The notes under the pieces: generated by a model
The model's database searches: none
Told to the model about the DNA's origin: nothing
Seen by the model: only the letters and a program-made list of their open reading frames with translations
Shown: positions 45,347 through 54,002 of the stretch, piece after piece
Layout: each line of letters begins with the position of its first letter
How positions within the stretch are numbered: position 1 is the first letter of the stretch
Position numbers and translations under genes: made by a program
DNA from: an uncultured Pelagibacteraceae bacterium
Lineage (GTDB): Bacteria > Pseudomonadota > Alphaproteobacteria > Pelagibacterales > Pelagibacteraceae
Reading direction: 5' to 3'
Assembly (NCBI GenBank): GCA_902515625.1
Contig: CABXVD010000004.1
Span: forward strand, 1-55,177
DNA: 55,177 nucleotides

Positions 45347-46501
45347 ATGATTAAATTAATCAAAATTCTTTTTATTTTAAAATTTGGAGTATTTTTATTA
45401 TTTCTTCAAACAGCCAGCGCTAACGAAAAACTTAAAATTGGTTTGTTGATCCCAATGACTGGATCAAATAAAGAAATTGGTCAATCAATTATCAAAGCAG
45501 TAAGTTTAGCTGTCAAAGATATTGATAATAATTCAATTGAAATTTACCCTAAAGATACAGCTTCTAGACCAAATCAAACTCTTAAATCAGCATTTGAATT
45601 AAAACAAATGGGTATAAAATTAGTTATAGGCCCCGTCTTCTATGAAAGTTTAACTTACCTAGATGAATTGAAAGATTTAATGTTTTTATCTTTAACAAAC
45701 AAAACTTTAGATCTACCTAAAAATGTCATTTCGGCAGGTATAAATTCTACTTCCCAATTCAATACTATTAAAAAATTTTTAGAAAATAATAATGTCGAAA
45801 GAACTATTTTTTTAACCCCCATTCGAGAGTATGAATTTGAGATTAAAAAAGGAATAAAAGACTCAAAAATAAAAGCTTTTAAAGATTATAGTTATAATAC
45901 TGACCCAACAAAACTAACAAAGCAAATAGAGGAAATTACAAAATATAAAATAAGAAAACAAAACCTAGAAAATGAAATTACAAGAATTAAAAATTCAAAT
46001 GAACCTAATAAAGAAAAGAAAATAAAAAGATTAGAAAAAAAATATACTATTGGAAATCTAAATTTTGATGCGGTTGTTATCGCTGATTTTGATGAAAGTC
46101 TAAAAAGTGTGACCACATCTCTTTTATATACTGATGTTCAGCCTAAAAATAAATATTTTATAACTCTTAATCAGTGGTTTGACGAAAGTTTACTAAAAGA
46201 AACGGATGTTCAGCCAATATATTATCCCTCAATTAATAAAGAAAATTTTGATGATTATAAAATCAAATACTTTAACGCTTTTAATGAAGATCCTTCTCAT
46301 TTGTCACTATTAAGTTATGATTTGGTAGGTCTAGTGTATTATCTATCACTAGAGTCTGACCTTTCTAATTTAAATAAATTATTTAAAAAACAAAACTCGT
46401 TTAAAGGAAAAATAGGAATATTTGATGTAAAAAATAATAAGATTAATCATATTTTAAATTTTTATAAAATTGAAGATAAGGAACTTATAAAAATTTTCTG
46501 A
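45347..46501 (+). CDS. penicillin-binding protein activator-like periplasmic protein (LpoA-type fold)
   Basis: A 384-residue exported protein with a signal peptide (about residues 1-26, ending TASANE). It has a type I periplasmic-binding-protein fold: LKIGLLIPMTGSNKEIGQSI near 29-48, KLVIGPVFYESLTYL near 92-106, and a lysine-rich insertion near 195-225. No lipobox is visible. Similarity to ABC amino-acid binding proteins alone would be ambiguous, but the position beside rsmI and a BON lipoprotein matches lpoA, whose product stimulates PBP1A. The PBP-activator role is inferred from this synteny. Confidence 0.75.
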   Translation: MIKLIKILFILKFGVFLLFLQTASANEKLKIGLLIPMTGSNKEIGQSIIKAVSLAVKDIDNNSIEIYPKDTASRPNQTLKSAFELKQMGIKLVIGPVFYESLTYLDELKDLMFLSLTNKTLDLPKNVISAGINSTSQFNTIKKFLENNNVERTIFLTPIREYEFEIKKGIKDSKIKAFKDYSYNTDPTKLTKQIEEITKYKIRKQNLENEITRIKNSNEPNKEKKIKRLEKKYTIGNLNFDAVVIADFDESLKSVTTSLLYTDVQPKNKYFITLNQWFDESLLKETDVQPIYYPSINKENFDDYKIKYFNAFNEDPSHLSLLSYDLVGLVYYLSLESDLSNLNKLFKKQNSFKGKIGIFDVKNNKINHILNFYKIEDKELIKIF

Positions 46502-47087
46502 GTTTTTTGAAAGCAAAATATCTATGATCTATTTTATATTTTTTTACAGGCTTCATCTCTCCAAATGTTTTTCTTTTACCTTTGGGAACAAAAATAGGAT
46601 CATAACCAAAACCATTTTTTCCCTTGGGTTCAATTGAAATATAGCCCTCAATTTTACCTTGAACACAGGCAATTATTTTATCTAAAAATGAAATTGATAA
46701 AGCACATACAAACCTTGCTCTAATTTTTTTATGTTTCCAATTTTTATCTTTTTTATTTAGCTCACTATAAACTCTTTTAATAGCCTTTTTAAAATCTCCG
46801 TGTTTTCCACCCCATCTTGCAGAATAAATACCAGGATTTTTATTTAAAAAATCTATTTCTAAACCAGAGTCATCAGCTAAACATATAAGACCTGTTTTTT
46901 TTGAAAAATATTTGGATTTTATTAGGGAGTTTTCTCTAAATGTTTTTCCATTTTCTATTGGACTTTTAAGATTAAATTCAGATGTGGAGTGAATTTCAAC
47001 GTTTTTTGGCAGTAAACTCTTAATTTCACTTAGTTTACCTTTGTTGTTTGTTCCAATAAGTAATTTGTTTATTTTTTGTATAGACAT
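46485..47087 (-). CDS. rdgB: XTP/dITP pyrophosphatase
   Basis: Removes deaminated purine nucleotides (ITP, XTP) from the pool. The 200-residue product has LIGTNNKGKLSEIKSLL near residues 9-25, LADDSGLEIDFL near 70-81 with catalytic Asp, PGIYSARWGG near 84-93, and FGYDPIFVPKGKRKTFGEM near 159-177, the full Ham1 motif set. It overlaps the convergent PBP-activator gene by 17 bp and diverges from grpE across 36 bp. Confidence 0.96.
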   Translation of the reverse strand: MSIQKINKLLIGTNNKGKLSEIKSLLPKNVEIHSTSEFNLKSPIENGKTFRENSLIKSKYFSKKTGLICLADDSGLEIDFLNKNPGIYSARWGGKHGDFKKAIKRVYSELNKKDKNWKHKKIRARFVCALSISFLDKIIACVQGKIEGYISIEPKGKNGFGYDPIFVPKGKRKTFGEMKPVKKYKIDHRYFAFKKLRKFL

Positions 47088-47093
47088 CTAGAA

Positions 47094-47118
47094 ATTATCA
47101 AAATCCTTACCATATAAG
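47094..47118. promoter_or_regulatory. -10-like boxes close to the rdgB and grpE starts
   Basis: On the plus strand TATAAG (47113-47118) lies five bases before the grpE ATG. On the minus strand GATAAT (47094-47099) lies six bases before the rdgB ATG. The 36 bp gap has no Shine-Dalgarno-like sequence. I could not find a convincing heat-shock -35 for grpE here. Confidence 0.35.
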
Positions 47119-47123
47119 GCTAT

Positions 47124-47774
47124 ATGGAAAAAGAAGAAAACCAAAATACCACCACTAAAAATCATCAGGAACCAGAAAAAGGAAATGCTAAACCTGAGGA
47201 AAATTTAGACAGTGAAAATAAAGAGGAAACAGCTCAAGAAACTAAAGAAGAAATTAAAGAGGTTACTCCAGAAGAAAAAATTGCTGAACTCGAAGACAAA
47301 GTAGCAAGAACTTTTGCTGAAATGGAAAATCAAAGAAGAAGATTTGAAAAAGAAAAAGAAGAAGCATTTGAATATGGTGGCTATAACTTTGCTAAAGAAG
47401 CACTAAATTTAATTGATAATTTGGAACGTTCAAAACAAGTTTTAGAAACCGATGAGAACTTAAAAGATTCAGAAGCTCTTAAAAAATCCTTGGATCATTT
47501 GGATATTATTAAAAAAGATACCATTTCAATTTTTGAGAAAAATAATATTAAACCAATTGAAAGTTTAAATAAAAAATTAGATCCTAATTTTCATCAAGCA
47601 ATGATGGAAATAGAGGATGAAACAAAAGAACCGGGAACAATTATTCAGGAAATTCAAAAAGGATTTACCATTAAAGATAGACTTCTTAGACCTTCATTAG
47701 TTGGTGTTTCTAAGAAAGTTTCTAAAAAAGACGAAAAAACTGAGGAAAATAAAGAAAATACAGAGGATAAATAA
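47124..47774 (+). CDS. grpE: nucleotide exchange factor GrpE
   Basis: Co-chaperone that releases ADP from DnaK. The 216-residue protein has an acidic, low-complexity N-terminus and a long coiled coil (about residues 50-115). The beta domain contains PNFHQAMMEIEDE near 154-166, TIIQEIQKGFTIKDRLLRP near 172-190 and LVGVSK, the GrpE signature. It precedes dnaK by 60 bp, and a heat-shock-like promoter sits between them. Confidence 0.96.
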   Translation: MEKEENQNTTTKNHQEPEKGNAKPEENLDSENKEETAQETKEEIKEVTPEEKIAELEDKVARTFAEMENQRRRFEKEKEEAFEYGGYNFAKEALNLIDNLERSKQVLETDENLKDSEALKKSLDHLDIIKKDTISIFEKNNIKPIESLNKKLDPNFHQAMMEIEDETKEPGTIIQEIQKGFTIKDRLLRPSLVGVSKKVSKKDEKTEENKENTEDK

Positions 47775-47786
47775 TTCTTTGATCAA

Positions 47787-47814
47787 CTTGTAGATTAGAA
47801 TTTAAACCTTATAT
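47787..47814 (+). promoter_or_regulatory. RpoH-type heat-shock promoter for dnaK
   Basis: CTTG (47787-47790), a 17-base spacer and CTTATAT (47808-47814) match the alphaproteobacterial sigma-32 pattern CTTG-N17-CYTATNT. The ATG is 20 bases farther on, with a TAGGAT Shine-Dalgarno-like sequence at 47821-47826. So dnaK-dnaJ can be heat-induced separately from grpE. Confidence 0.6.
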
Positions 47815-47834
47815 GACGATTAGGATAAAACATT

Positions 47835-49760
47835 ATGAGTAAAATTATTGGAATAGACTTAGGTACAACAAATTCATGCGTTGCTATAATGGAAGGAACG
47901 CAAGCCAAAGTATTGGAAAATGCAGAAGGTGCAAGAACAACTCCTTCAGTTGTAGCCTTTACTGATGAAAGTGAAAAACTAATTGGACAGCCAGCAAAAA
48001 GACAAGCTGTAACAAATCCAGAAAATACAATTTTTGCAGTTAAGAGATTGATAGGTCGAAACTTTGATGATCCTACAGTCAAAAAGGATGTCGAAGCTGC
48101 ACCTTTTAAAATAGTAAATTCTGAAAAAGGAGATGCTTGGATTGAAGCTAAAGGAGAAAAATATTCTCCATCTCAAATATCCGCATTCATTTTACAAAAA
48201 ATGAAGGAAACTGCCGAAAAATATCTAGGTCAAGCGGTAACTAAAGCTGTAATCACAGTGCCAGCATATTTTAATGATGCTCAAAGACAAGCGACTAAAG
48301 ATGCTGGAAAAATTGCTGGATTAGAAGTTTTAAGAATTATAAATGAACCAACTGCTGCATCACTTGCTTATGGTTTAGATAAAAAACAAAATAAAAAAAT
48401 TGCTGTTTACGATTTGGGTGGAGGAACATTTGATGTTTCTATTTTAGAATTGGGTGATGGCGTGTTTGAAGTTAAATCTACTAATGGTGATACATTTTTA
48501 GGTGGAGAAGATTTCGATAATGCAGTTGTTGATTATTTAGTTTCCGAATTTAAAAAAGACAACGGTATTGATCTTAAATCTGATAAACTTGCTTTACAGA
48601 GATTAAAAGAATCTGCAGAAAAAGCAAAAATTGAACTATCCTCTGCTGAACAAACAGATATTAATTTACCGTTTATCACTGCAGATAAAACGGGTCCTAA
48701 GCATATTAACTTAAAAATGACTAGAGCAAAACTTGAAGCCCTAGTAGAAGATTTAATTGCCAGAACAATTCCACCTTGCAAAACTGCTTTAAAAGATGCT
48801 GGTGTTAACGCTAGTGAAATTGATGAGGTTGTTATGGTTGGTGGTATGACTAGAATGCCAAAGGTTCTGGAAGAAGTTAAAAACTTTTTTGGTAAAGATC
48901 CAAATAAAAGTGTAAACCCAGATGAAGTGGTAGCAATGGGAGCTGCAATCCAAGCTGGTGTATTACAAGGTGATGTTAAAGATGTTCTTCTGCTAGATGT
49001 TACCCCTTTATCACTTGGCATTGAAACACTAGGTGGTGTTTCTACAAAACTAATTGATAAAAACACAACAATACCAACCAAAAAAAGCCAAGTATTTTCA
49101 ACTGCAGAAGATAATCAGCCAGCTGTGTCCATTAGAGTTTTACAAGGTGAAAGAGAAATGGCTAGTGACAATAAAGCTTTAGGTAATTTTGAATTAGTGG
49201 GTATTGCACCTGCGCCTAGAGGTGTTCCGCAAATCGAGGTAACTTTTGATATTGATGCAAACGGTATTGTAAATGTTTCTGCTAAAGACAAAGGCACAGG
49301 CAAAGAGCAAAAAATTCAAATCCAGGCTTCAGGTGGGTTAAGTGATGAGGAAATTGAGAAAATGGTTAAAGATGCCGAATCTAACAAAGAAGCTGACAAG
49401 AAAAAAAGAGAGTCGGTTGATGTTAGAAATCAAGCAGATACTCTAATCCACTCTACTGAAAAAAACTTAAAAGAACATGGAACAAAAGTTTCTGACGCAG
49501 AAAAGAAAGCTATCGAAGATGCATCAACAGATGTAAAGGAAGCTTTAAAAGGTGAGGATATTGAAGATATCAAGAAAAAAACAGAAGCTTTAGTTCAAGC
49601 ATCTATGAAACTTGGAGAGGCAATTTACAAATCACAAGAAACTGCTAAACCAGAGTCAGGAAAAGATGATGGTGGAGATGATGCAGGTAAAAAAGACGAA
49701 AATGTAGTTGATGCTGATTTCGAAGAAGTAAAAGACGAGAGCAAAGAAAAAAGCGCGTAA
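47835..49760 (+). CDS. dnaK: molecular chaperone DnaK (Hsp70)
   Basis: ATP-dependent chaperone. The 641-residue protein starts [19 protein letters not shown]. It has the phosphate loop [16 protein letters not shown] near residues 193-208, the substrate-binding domain, an alpha-helical lid, and an acidic tail ending [15 protein letters not shown]. All Hsp70 features are present at normal length. dnaJ follows after 29 bases and grpE precedes, giving a complete grpE-dnaK-dnaJ unit. Confidence 0.98.
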   Translation: MSKIIGIDLGTTNSCVAIMEGTQAKVLENAEGARTTPSVVAFTDESEKLIGQPAKRQAVTNPENTIFAVKRLIGRNFDDPTVKKDVEAAPFKIVNSEKGDAWIEAKGEKYSPSQISAFILQKMKETAEKYLGQAVTKAVITVPAYFNDAQRQATKDAGKIAGLEVLRIINEPTAASLAYGLDKKQNKKIAVYDLGGGTFDVSILELGDGVFEVKSTNGDTFLGGEDFDNAVVDYLVSEFKKDNGIDLKSDKLALQRLKESAEKAKIELSSAEQTDINLPFITADKTGPKHINLKMTRAKLEALVEDLIARTIPPCKTALKDAGVNASEIDEVVMVGGMTRMPKVLEEVKNFFGKDPNKSVNPDEVVAMGAAIQAGVLQGDVKDVLLLDVTPLSLGIETLGGVSTKLIDKNTTIPTKKSQVFSTAEDNQPAVSIRVLQGEREMASDNKALGNFELVGIAPAPRGVPQIEVTFDIDANGIVNVSAKDKGTGKEQKIQIQASGGLSDEEIEKMVKDAESNKEADKKKRESVDVRNQADTLIHSTEKNLKEHGTKVSDAEKKAIEDASTDVKEALKGEDIEDIKKKTEALVQASMKLGEAIYKSQETAKPESGKDDGGDDAGKKDENVVDADFEEVKDESKEKSA

Positions 49761-49789
49761 ACTGATATTTAAATGTCTGGGGTAATTAA

Positions 49790-50917
49790 ATGGCTAAAAG
49801 AGACTATTATGATGTCCTGGGTGTTAATAAGAACGCTAGTCCTGAAGATTTAAAATCTGCATATCGAAAATTAGCCGTCAAATATCATCCAGATAAAAAT
49901 CCTGGCAATACTAAAGCTGAGGATAAATTTAAAGAAGCTAGTGAGGCTTATGGGATACTCTCTGATAAAGAGAAAAAACAAAACTATGATAACTTTGGTC
50001 ATGCAGCTTTTGAAAATGGGGGTGGAAGACCTGGTGGTGGTTTTGGAGGATTTAGTGGAGCAGATTTTTCAGATATTTTTGAAGATTTTTTTGGAGATTT
50101 TGGTGGTGGTGGAAGATCAAGAAATAGAAGAACTAATAATAGAGGATCAGATTTAAGATATGATTTATCTATTTCTCTTGAAGAGGCCTATCATGGAAAA
50201 AAACAAGACATAAAATTTTCAACCACTGAAAAATGTGGAACTTGTAAAGGAAATGGTTCAAGACAAGGTTTTTCACCTGAAACATGCTCTTATTGTGGTG
50301 GTAATGGAAAAATAAGGTCTAATCAAGGATTTTTTACTGTTCAACAAACATGTCCTCAATGTAACGGTAATGGAGAAGAAATCACAAACCCATGCACAGA
50401 TTGTAATGGTCAGGGAAAAACACAAGCCTCAAAAAAAATTGCTGTAACAATTCCAAGAGGAGTTGATGATGGCACAAGAATTAGATTAGCTGGCAAAGGA
50501 GAGGCTGGAAGCAGAGGTGGTTCAACTGGAGATTTATACTTATTTGTTAATGTTAACTCACACAACTTATTTAAAAGGTCAGATGAAAATTTATTTTTTG
50601 AATTTCCCATTTCTCTTGCTGACGCTGCTCTTGGAACAACAATTGAAATTCCAACTATAGATGGCGGCAAAGCAAAAATAAAGATACCTGATGGGACTCA
50701 AAACGGTAAACAATTTAGATTAAAGGGTAAAGGAATGCCTTTCATGAGAAGAGGTGATTATGGTGATTTGTACGTTCAGGTTAAAACAGAAGTACCTGTT
50801 TATTTAAACAAAAAGCAGAAAGAATTATTAGAACAATTCAGAGAAATAGAAAATGATAAATCGAATCCAAGTATTAAAAAATTCTTTCAAAAAGCAAAAG
50901 ATTTCTGGAAAAATTAA
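49790..50917 (+). CDS. dnaJ: chaperone protein DnaJ (Hsp40)
   Basis: Delivers substrates to DnaK and stimulates its ATPase. The 375-residue protein has a J domain with YHPDKNPG (HPD motif) near residues 31-38, a Gly/Phe-rich linker near 72-115, and four zinc-binding repeats ([32 protein letters not shown]). A C-terminal substrate domain with [17 protein letters not shown] follows. This is the full type I DnaJ. Confidence 0.98.
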   Translation: MAKRDYYDVLGVNKNASPEDLKSAYRKLAVKYHPDKNPGNTKAEDKFKEASEAYGILSDKEKKQNYDNFGHAAFENGGGRPGGGFGGFSGADFSDIFEDFFGDFGGGGRSRNRRTNNRGSDLRYDLSISLEEAYHGKKQDIKFSTTEKCGTCKGNGSRQGFSPETCSYCGGNGKIRSNQGFFTVQQTCPQCNGNGEEITNPCTDCNGQGKTQASKKIAVTIPRGVDDGTRIRLAGKGEAGSRGGSTGDLYLFVNVNSHNLFKRSDENLFFEFPISLADAALGTTIEIPTIDGGKAKIKIPDGTQNGKQFRLKGKGMPFMRRGDYGDLYVQVKTEVPVYLNKKQKELLEQFREIENDKSNPSIKKFFQKAKDFWKN

Positions 50918-50953
50918 AAGACTAATTAATTAAAAAGAGTTAGTATTTTAATA

Positions 50954-51730
50954 ATGAAAAAAATTAATTTAGGTATTTCAGGATGTATGGGAAGAATGGG
51001 TCAACAGCTAATTACATCGTCAAAAAAAAACAAAAGTTTCAATTTAAAAATACTCACAGAAAATAGAACTATAAATAAAAAAATTAATGGAATTAAACCT
51101 GAATTTAATACGGAAAATGCATTTAAAAAAACAGATATAATTATAGATTTTACAATTCCTAAATGTACACTTGAGATACTTAAAATAGCATCAAAGCTTA
51201 AAAAAAAAGTTGTAATTGGAACAACCGGATTTAGTAGATCTCAAGAAAACTTGATTAAAAAATATTCAAAAAAAATTCCTATATTAAAGGCTGGTAACAT
51301 GAGTTTAGGTGTGAATTTGTTAATGTATTTAACTGAAATTGCATCAAAATCTCTAAATGAAAATTATTTGAGTAAAATACTAGAAGTGCATCACAAACAT
51401 AAGAAAGATTATCCTTCAGGCACAGCCTTAATGTTAGGTAAAGGTATTGCATATGGTAAAGGTAAAAATCTTTATAGTTTAATTGGTAAAAAGTTTTTAA
51501 ATAAAAAATCTTTTCCTTACGGAAAAAAAATTAATTTTAGCTCGTTGAGAAAAGGTGAAATTATAGGCGAACATGAAGTAAAATTCTCAAGTGGTAAAGA
51601 GATTATTACTTTAAACCATGAGGCTTTTGATAGAGCATTATATTCCGATGGAGCCTTAACAGCTGCAAAATGGCTTATGAAAAAAAAACCAGGTTTATAT
51701 TCAATGAGAGATATGCTTAATTTTTCATAA
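50954..51730 (+). CDS. dapB: 4-hydroxy-tetrahydrodipicolinate reductase
   Basis: NAD(P)H-dependent step of the diaminopimelate/lysine pathway. The 258-residue product has the Rossmann motif GISGCMGRMGQQL near residues 8-20, TTGFS near 91-95, and the active-site signature EVHHKHKKDYPSGTALM near 143-159. Its stop overlaps the start of nth by one base. lysA, which uses the end product, is at 6737-7951. Confidence 0.96.
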   Translation: MKKINLGISGCMGRMGQQLITSSKKNKSFNLKILTENRTINKKINGIKPEFNTENAFKKTDIIIDFTIPKCTLEILKIASKLKKKVVIGTTGFSRSQENLIKKYSKKIPILKAGNMSLGVNLLMYLTEIASKSLNENYLSKILEVHHKHKKDYPSGTALMLGKGIAYGKGKNLYSLIGKKFLNKKSFPYGKKINFSSLRKGEIIGEHEVKFSSGKEIITLNHEAFDRALYSDGALTAAKWLMKKKPGLYSMRDMLNFS

Positions 51731-52383
51731 TGAATGAAAAAGAAAAAGCAAAACAAATAATTAAAATTTTAAATAAGATTTATCCTTCAGCTCCAGTTCC
51801 ATTAAAACATAAAAATACTTTTACGTTATTGGTCTCTGTTCTTTTATCTGCACAGTGTACAGATGTAAATGTGAATAATGTTACTAAAGATATTTATCCT
51901 AAATACAATAAACCTGAACACTTTGTAAAATTAGGAAGAAAAAAAATTGAAAAATTAATTAAAAGCATTGGAATTTTTAGAATTAAAGCAAAAAGCATTT
52001 ATTTAATGTCAAAACAAATTTTAGAAATACATAATGGAAAAGTTCCAAAAACTTTTGAAGAACTAGAAAAACTACCTGGTGTAGGCCATAAGACAGCTAG
52101 TGTTGTGATGTCTCAAGGCTTTGGATATCCAGCATTTGCTGTAGATACACATATACATAGACTCGCACAAAGATGGGGCCTTACAAATGGAAAAAACGTT
52201 GTTCAGACAGAAAATGATTTAAAAAGGATTTTTTCTAAAAAAATATGGTCAAAACTTCATCTGCAGATAATTTTTTATGGAAGAGAATATTGCAAAGCTC
52301 GAGATTGTTATGGATTAACTTGTAAAATATGTACTACTTGTTATCCTAATAGAAAAAAATCCGTAATTACAAAAAAAGCATAA
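51730..52383 (+). CDS. nth: endonuclease III
   Basis: DNA glycosylase/AP lyase for oxidised pyrimidines. The 217-residue protein has LLSAQCTDVNVNNV near residues 37-50, the helix-hairpin-helix LPGVGHKTASVVM near 115-127 with catalytic Lys, and VDTHIHRLAQRWGL near 137-150 with catalytic Asp. The C-terminal cysteines read C-x4-C-x4-C-x2-C-x2-C rather than the usual C-x6-C-x2-C-x5-C for the 4Fe-4S loop, which is noteworthy. Confidence 0.93.
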   Translation: MNEKEKAKQIIKILNKIYPSAPVPLKHKNTFTLLVSVLLSAQCTDVNVNNVTKDIYPKYNKPEHFVKLGRKKIEKLIKSIGIFRIKAKSIYLMSKQILEIHNGKVPKTFEELEKLPGVGHKTASVVMSQGFGYPAFAVDTHIHRLAQRWGLTNGKNVVQTENDLKRIFSKKIWSKLHLQIIFYGREYCKARDCYGLTCKICTTCYPNRKKSVITKKA

Positions 52384-52384
52384 A

Positions 52385-53311
52385 ATGAAAATTTTAGGTA
52401 TTGGAAACGCAATTGTTGATGTGCTTTGTAAAGTTGATGATGAATTTTTAATTAAAAATTCTCTAACTAAAAGTACTATGAAACTAATAGATAAGACAGA
52501 GTTTAAAAACCTACTTTCAGGTTTATCTATTGAGGATACTATTTCTGGTGGTTCAGTTGCAAATTCTATTGTTGGGTTGTCACAACTAGGCAATAATGTT
52601 GGTTTTATTGGAAAAGTTAATAATGACGAACTGGGTCAAAAATATGAAGACGGATTACAAAAGGAAAAAGTAAACTTTTTATACTCCAAAAAAAATGAGC
52701 CTACTCCTACAGGAACTTGTTTAATTTTAATTACTCCAGATTCCGAGAGGACTATGTGTACTTTTCTTGGTATTGCAGGAAAAGTAAGTGATGAAGATGT
52801 AAACGCAGATCTAATCAAGAAAGCAGAAATAACTTTTTTAGAAGGTTATTTATGGGATGAGGGAGAACCAAAAAAAGCTTTTGATAAAGCTATTTTAAAC
52901 TCAAATAAAGTTGCTATGTCATTATCTGATCTTTTTTGTGTTGAGAGGCATAAAGCTCAATTTTTAGAACTGGTAAAAAATAAACTTGATATTATTTTTG
53001 CTAATGAACAAGAAATATTATCATTAACTGAAAGTAAATCATTTTATGAGGCAGTAACTTTTGTAAAAAATTTAAATAAAGATGTTGTAATTACTAGAGG
53101 TAAAAAAGGTGCAATGGCAGTAAGTAAAAATGAGGTAGTAGAATGTGCTGCAGCAAAAAATCTTAACATAACTGATCTAACTGGTGCAGGGGATCTATTT
53201 GCTGCTGGGTATTTGCATGGAGTTATAAATCATAAAAGTGTCAAAGAAAGTTTGGGGATAGGTACTGAATTATCAGCTAAAATTATTCAGAAAATTGGTG
53301 CAAGAATTTAA
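52385..53311 (+). CDS. PfkB-family carbohydrate/nucleoside kinase (adenosine kinase-like)
   Basis: A 308-residue ribokinase-fold kinase. The N-terminus is MKILGIGNAIVDVLCKVDD, followed by GGSVANSIVGLSQLG near residues 55-69 (substrate side) and the C-terminal PfkB signature DLTGAGDLFAAGYLHG near 268-283 with the catalytic Asp. The N-terminal part resembles adenosine kinase-like members of alphaproteobacteria; the exact substrate is not proven. It follows nth by one base and its stop interlocks with the stop of the ArfA-like gene in TTAA. Confidence 0.88.
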   Translation: MKILGIGNAIVDVLCKVDDEFLIKNSLTKSTMKLIDKTEFKNLLSGLSIEDTISGGSVANSIVGLSQLGNNVGFIGKVNNDELGQKYEDGLQKEKVNFLYSKKNEPTPTGTCLILITPDSERTMCTFLGIAGKVSDEDVNADLIKKAEITFLEGYLWDEGEPKKAFDKAILNSNKVAMSLSDLFCVERHKAQFLELVKNKLDIIFANEQEILSLTESKSFYEAVTFVKNLNKDVVITRGKKGAMAVSKNEVVECAAAKNLNITDLTGAGDLFAAGYLHGVINHKSVKESLGIGTELSAKIIQKIGARI

Positions 53312-53445
53312 TATTTTTTAGGCTTTGGGTTTTTTAAGCGTTTAAAACTACCTTTGCCTTTTTTTGCTTTAACTATTTTTGGTTTGAATTTATTTGTATA
53401 TAAATCTTTGATAATAGGATTTTTCTTATTTAATTTTATAACCAT
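53308..53445 (-). CDS. ArfA-like alternative ribosome-rescue factor, 45 residues
   Basis: A 45-codon frame reads MVIKLNKKNPIIKDLYTNKF then KPKIVKAKKGKGSFKR and ends NPKPKKY. The spaced pattern N-I-x-x-L...F-x-x-x-V-x-K-x-KKGKGS-x-x-R matches E. coli ArfA, whose KKGKGS-containing basic tail sits in the empty mRNA channel and recruits RF2 to stalled ribosomes. This protein ends soon after that region, so it lacks the hydrophobic tail that makes full-length E. coli ArfA unstable. It overlaps the end of the upstream regulator gene by 20 bases on the same strand, implying cotranscription. Identity is inferred from the motif; coding status is likely. Confidence 0.72.
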   Translation of the reverse strand: MVIKLNKKNPIIKDLYTNKFKPKIVKAKKGKGSFKRLKNPKPKKY

Positions 53446-53989
53446 TTTTTTCACTTATAATAAAATCATTATCGTTAAAAAAATTTAAGAATTTTTTTCT
53501 AAGTCTATATATATGGGTTTCAACAGTATGTGTTTCTAACTCTTTTTGATAACCCCATACTTTTGACTGCAATTCATCACTACTGGTTGGTTTAGCATTA
53601 TTTGATAAATAAATAATAGTTTGAATTTCTTTTTCAGTTAATTTTAACTTTTTTTCATCTTTAAAAATTTCCCTAGAATTTAAATCAATTTTATAATTAT
53701 TAATTAATATTTGTGATTGATCATTAAATTTTTGTTTTAATAGCTGTATATTTATTTTTTCAATTAATTTAGAGATTTTTATAGGCTCTGACTTTATAAT
53801 TAGATAATTTTTAATTTTTGGAATTTCTTTTTTTGTAATGATTAAATGATTTGAAATTGACTTCATTTGTTTGTCCAAGCTTTCTTGGTTTGAGATTTCA
53901 ATAACCTCAAAATTTAAATAGTCATCTAATTCACTCATAATTTCACATAAATATGGTAACTGATAGATTAATAAATTTTGATTATTCAT
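53426..53989 (-). CDS. degenerate response-regulator-like protein with OmpR-type winged helix
   Basis: A 187-residue protein (ATG 53989; a TTG farther up is less likely). The C-terminal half, from about residue 97, is an OmpR/PhoB DNA-binding domain: LTEKEIQTIIYLSNN, ELQSKVWGYQKELETHTVETH and IYRLRKKF, ending with the wing SEKNGYKIK. The N-terminal half has receiver-like spacing but lacks the acidic pair (it reads LLIYQLP) and the phospho-acceptor Asp (NHLIITKKEIPK), and is shortened. It therefore cannot be a phosphorylated receiver of the usual kind. No sensor kinase is adjacent. It diverges from the L,D-transpeptidase-fold gene with 13 bases between starts. Confidence 0.82.
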   Translation of the reverse strand: MNNQNLLIYQLPYLCEIMSELDDYLNFEVIEISNQESLDKQMKSISNHLIITKKEIPKIKNYLIIKSEPIKISKLIEKINIQLLKQKFNDQSQILINNYKIDLNSREIFKDEKKLKLTEKEIQTIIYLSNNAKPTSSDELQSKVWGYQKELETHTVETHIYRLRKKFLNFFNDNDFIISEKNGYKIK

Positions 53990-53990
53990 A

Positions 53991-53996
53991 TATATT
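53991..53996 (+). promoter_or_regulatory. -10-like box 6 nt before the L,D-transpeptidase-fold start
   Basis: TATATT lies six bases upstream of the ATG at 54003 in a 13 bp divergent gap. The opposite gene has TATTCT (minus strand, 53998-54003) eight bases before its ATG. The two candidate promoters interlock, so the two genes may compete for polymerase. Confidence 0.35.
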
Positions 53997-54002
53997 AAGA
54001 AT

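Noticed and set aside
48533-49081. A 182-codon open frame antisense to dnaK
   Set aside because: Antisense frames over dnaK are a well-known artefact of its codon bias. This one has no family motif and lies wholly inside a certain gene.
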